Source: JBBSUX01 sp038234045 (GTDB lineage: Bacteria > Pseudomonadota > Gammaproteobacteria > Burkholderiales > Burkholderiaceae_C). Taken from it: a stretch of DNA of 16,706 nt. Numbering within the stretch: position 1 is the first letter of the stretch; every line of letters begins with the position of its first letter. Where the stretch lies: the NCBI GenBank assembly GCA_038234045.1, contig JBBSUX010000044.1:1-16706 (forward strand), in the 5' to 3' direction. Shown here one piece after another: positions 14,462 through 16,706 of the stretch. The notes beneath the pieces were generated by a model. The model had not been told where the DNA came from. It saw only the letters and a list, made by a program, of their open reading frames with translations, and searched no databases. Position numbers and translations under genes: made by a program.

Positions 14462-15096
14462 CCTTGCGAGGAAATGGCCCTATCTCCACACCGTCATCCG
14501 ACAGCGATCTATTGCTGGTGGAGCGAACGGTAGCGGGTGATCAGCAGGCCTTCGCCTTGCTGGTGACCAAGTACCAGCGAAGGATCGAGCGGCTCGTCGG
14601 GCGAATGGTGAGGGATTCCAGCTTGGTGGAAGACATTGCCCAGGAAACCTTCATCCGGGCTTACCGTGCACTTCATCAATTTCGGGGCGATGCGCAGTTC
14701 TACACCTGGCTGTACCGAATCGCGGTAAATACTGCCAAGAAGGCGTTGGTAGACCTTCGCCGGAACCCGGTGATTTCCGAAAACGCCTTTTATTCAGGTG
14801 GAAACGATGATGAAACTTCTTCTCCAGCGCTGGAACTAATCAACGAAGAAACCCCGGAAACGATTTTTGCCGCCAAGGAAGTGGCGGCTACGGTCAGTGC
14901 TGCGATGCAGGCGCTACCCGATGATCTGCGGCAAGCGATCGCGTTGCGCGAAATCGAAGGCTTGACCTACGAAGAAATTGCAGAAGCGATGAATTGCCCG
15001 ATCGGGACGGTGCGCTCCCGTATTTTTCGCGCACGCGAGGCAATTTCTTTAAAGGTCAGGCCTCTCTTGGAAAATCAAACTGGCAAACGCTGGTGA
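14458..15096 (+). CDS. rpoE: RNA polymerase sigma-E factor (ECF, RpoE/AlgU type)
   Basis: ECF sigma factor of 212 residues that directs the envelope-stress response. Region 2 is seen as LVTKYQRRIERLVGRMV, then DIAQETFIRAYRALHQFRG (core and -10 binding) and FYTWLYRIAVNTAKKAL. Region 4 is seen as LPDDLRQAIALREIEGL, then TYEEIAEAMNCPIGTVRSRI, the helix-turn-helix that reads the -35 element. Length and motifs match RpoE. The family is held inactive by the anti-sigma factor encoded next. ATG 14458 is fixed by the four-base overlap with the upstream gene and AAGG upstream. The frame extends far 5' without meaning. No clear sigma-E-type autoregulatory promoter was recognised. Confidence 0.95.
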   Translation: MTLRGNGPISTPSSDSDLLLVERTVAGDQQAFALLVTKYQRRIERLVGRMVRDSSLVEDIAQETFIRAYRALHQFRGDAQFYTWLYRIAVNTAKKALVDLRRNPVISENAFYSGGNDDETSSPALELINEETPETIFAAKEVAATVSAAMQALPDDLRQAIALREIEGLTYEEIAEAMNCPIGTVRSRIFRAREAISLKVRPLLENQTGKRW

Positions 15097-15123
15097 GCGT
15101 GGGCATTGGACAGGCGGCGAAAC

Positions 15124-15798
15124 ATGACACAACACGAAATGAATGAAGAACACATGAGCGCCATTTCCGCTCTGTTGGACGGCGAGCTTGATGCTGAAGC
15201 GCTGAACAGCGCACTGTCGAGCTTTGCCGACAGTGCAGATGCCTGCGGTCGCTGGGATTGTTATCACCTGATTGGTGACGCTCTGCGCCATAGTGATCTG
15301 GTTGCACCGCTTCCCAGCGCTGATTTCGTGGCGGTGACAATGAGCAGGATTGCGTCAATTGAAGGCCAAGGAGTCGGCGCGAGGTCAGCGGGAGGCGTGG
15401 CGCATGAGCTGCCTCTGGAGAGTGCACCTCCCGAGGCCGCCAATGACTCATTCGGGTGGAAGCTGGTTGCCGGGTTCGCTTCGCTTGCTGCAGTGGCGGC
15501 TGTCGGGTGGGCCGGCTTGGGTTTCGGGGGTTTTGGCCAAGGTTCGCCTGCCGTTCTCGCTATGGTTGCCAATCCGTCTGCTCTTCTTGCGTCGGCTAGC
15601 GTCGGGGCAGATGTCGGTGCACGAACTGAGTTGGTTACTGCCGAGTCTGCCGACGCCGGCGGGCAGCCCATGCTCAGAAATGCAGAGCTCGATCGGTACC
15701 TTGCCGCGCATAGCCAGGCGGTGGGTGGCGCGGCACTCCAGACAACCGGAAATTTTGTGCGCAACGCGAGCTTTACTTCGACGGATGATGGCCAATGA
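15124..15798 (+). CDS. rseA: Sigma-E anti-sigma factor RseA
   Basis: Inner-membrane anti-sigma factor of 224 residues. The cytoplasmic N-terminal domain binds RpoE: EEHMSAISALLDGELDAEAL, then WDCYHLIGDALRHSDL and the FVAVTMSRI segment, all typical of RseA/MucA. A single membrane helix follows at about residues 112-134 (WKLVAGFASLAAVAAVGWAGL). The periplasmic part ends with RNAELDRYLAAHSQAVGG, a pattern common in beta- and gammaproteobacterial RseA. Under envelope stress the family is cut by DegS and RseP. ATG 15124 is chosen over the TTG at 15106, with AGGCGG upstream. It begins 27 bases after rpoE, and its end overlaps rseB. Confidence 0.93.
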   Translation: MTQHEMNEEHMSAISALLDGELDAEALNSALSSFADSADACGRWDCYHLIGDALRHSDLVAPLPSADFVAVTMSRIASIEGQGVGARSAGGVAHELPLESAPPEAANDSFGWKLVAGFASLAAVAAVGWAGLGFGGFGQGSPAVLAMVANPSALLASASVGADVGARTELVTAESADAGGQPMLRNAELDRYLAAHSQAVGGAALQTTGNFVRNASFTSTDDGQ

Positions 15799-16706
15799 GC
15801 GGTCGCCGTTTCCATTGTCAGCCGTGAACCGGCACCCGGTAGCATTTTTCAATGACCGCTTTGGAGCGTGCCGTCTTGCGTGGCTCGCACTGGCGTTGTT
15901 ATTGCCATCATGGGGCGTGTTCGCGGCACTGACTTCTTCTGAAGCGCTCCCCGATTTCAGTGCCGGCCCGGTACGCAGTGCGTCTGTAGCGCTCAGCGCG
16001 GCAGCTGCTGAACAATGGCTCGTGCGGGCACACGACGCATCTCGTCAGCAGAACTACACCGGAACCTTCGTGGTGTTGTCTGCTGGCGGGGGCATGTCCA
16101 GTTCCCGTATTTGGCATGCCACCGAAGGTGATCAACAAGCTGAACGAATCGAGGCGTTGAGCGGCGCACCACGATCAGTTTTCCGGCACAACGATCAAGT
16201 GACCTCGTTCTTGCAGGACCAACACGTGGCTCGCGTGGAGCATCGTGAGGCGTATGGGCTGTTCCCGCACTTGGTGGCTTCAGGCGTTCAACCTGTCGGG
16301 CAGCATTACGAGGCGCTTCGCAGAAGCGGCGAACGTATTGCCGGGCAGGATACGGATGTTATCGAGCTGTTGCCACGCGATGAGTTGCGTTATGGGTATC
16401 GGCTGTGGACCGAGAAGCGCACTGGTTTTGCGGTGCGTTTGCAAACGCTCGATAGAACAGGCCATGTCATTGAGCAAGCCGCGTTTTCAGAGCTGAACCT
16501 GGCGCCAGCGCTCCAGCTCGACAAGCTGCTTGGCATGATGACGGATACCGCCGGTTATCAGGTCGAGACGCAAGAATCGCATCCCGTCTCGGTCGATAAT
16601 GAGGGTTGGCGAATGGCATCGGAGATTCCTGGCTTCAGGCCAGTGGGCGCTTTTCGCCGCGACGGCCTGACGACAGGGACCCCGCTTCAATGGATTTTCT
16701 CGGACG
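15785..16706 (+). CDS. rseB: Sigma-E regulator RseB/MucB, partial (3' end outside window)
   Basis: Periplasmic protein that binds RseA and shields it from DegS until lipopolysaccharide or stress releases it. From the ATG-ATG pair at 15785/15788 the frame is open to the window edge (307 codons). A long basic n-region leads to a signal peptide core LAWLALALLLPSWGVFA, with likely cleavage after A47. The mature part starts near AAEQWLVRAHDASRQQNYTG, then TFVVLS and SSRIWHA, the RseB fold. It includes the ERIEALSGAPR and GYRLWTEKRTGFAVRLQT motifs. The C-terminal domain begins with GWRMASEIPGFRP and is incomplete. The start overlaps the end of rseA by 14 bases. A later GTG (15824) would give a more normal n-region, so the exact start is unsure. 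Confidence 0.92.
   Translation, partial: MMANERSPFPLSAVNRHPVAFFNDRFGACRLAWLALALLLPSWGVFAALTSSEALPDFSAGPVRSASVALSAAAAEQWLVRAHDASRQQNYTGTFVVLSAGGGMSSSRIWHATEGDQQAERIEALSGAPRSVFRHNDQVTSFLQDQHVARVEHREAYGLFPHLVASGVQPVGQHYEALRRSGERIAGQDTDVIELLPRDELRYGYRLWTEKRTGFAVRLQTLDRTGHVIEQAAFSELNLAPALQLDKLLGMMTDTAGYQVETQESHPVSVDNEGWRMASEIPGFRPVGAFRRDGLTTGTPLQWIFSD

Noticed and set aside
1..16706. Mobile elements, CRISPR arrays, tRNA or rRNA genes, or a foreign gene cassette
   Set aside because: No transposase or integrase, no regularly spaced repeats, no tRNA-like fold noticed, and base use is even except in short intergenic stretches. The order is a conserved core locus.

Overview
The window is ordinary core chromosome of a GC-rich betaproteobacterium, probably Burkholderiales or a related order. 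The genus cannot be fixed from the sequence alone. Two things point this way. The protein sequences are of proteobacterial type throughout. The gene order is the rne / rluC / maf(yceF) / yceD / rpmF / plsX / fabH / fabD / fabG / acpP / fabF string also known from E. coli. Here it is extended by a HAD phosphatase, a Rieske protein, an S49 peptidase and an RsmI-like methylase, and it is followed directly by a ygfX-like gene, rpoE, rseA and rseB.

Layout. Positions 1-2008 (minus strand) hold the start and most of RNase E (rne), whose C-terminal tail runs off the left edge. Positions 2009-2583 are a 575-bp divergent intergenic region with strong inverted repeats close to the rne start. Positions 2584-5763 (plus) are rluC, a phosphoglycolate-phosphatase-like HAD gene, a small Rieske [2Fe-2S] gene that appears to be cut by an in-frame TAA, and an sppA-like signal peptide peptidase. 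Positions 5800-7181 (minus) are an inverted pair with overlapping ends: a Maf/YceF nucleotide pyrophosphatase followed by an RsmI-like SAM methyltransferase. Positions 7218-13923 (plus) are yceD (DUF177), rpmF (L32), plsX, fabH, fabD, fabG, acpP and fabF. Positions 13946-16706 (plus) are a two-helix YgfX-like membrane protein, the sigma factor rpoE, its anti-sigma factor rseA, and the start of rseB, which runs off the right edge.

How the genes work together. One block covers RNA and ribosome metabolism: RNase E, 23S pseudouridylation by RluC, L32, and YceD, which is linked to 23S rRNA. The central block supplies phospholipid and fatty-acid synthesis. PlsX makes acyl phosphate, FabH, FabD, FabG and FabF initiate and extend chains, and AcpP carries them. 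The right-hand block is the envelope-stress sigma-E switch. ATGA overlaps (maf/methylase, plsX/fabH, ygfX-like/rpoE) and an rseA/rseB overlap indicate tight translational coupling. An intrinsic terminator lies between acpP and fabF.

I found no mobile element, CRISPR array, tRNA, rRNA or convincing new defence or biosynthetic system. The observations most worth checking are the interrupted Rieske gene with an intact-looking in-frame tail, the hairpins in the rne leader, and the SD-less starts of yceD and fabG.
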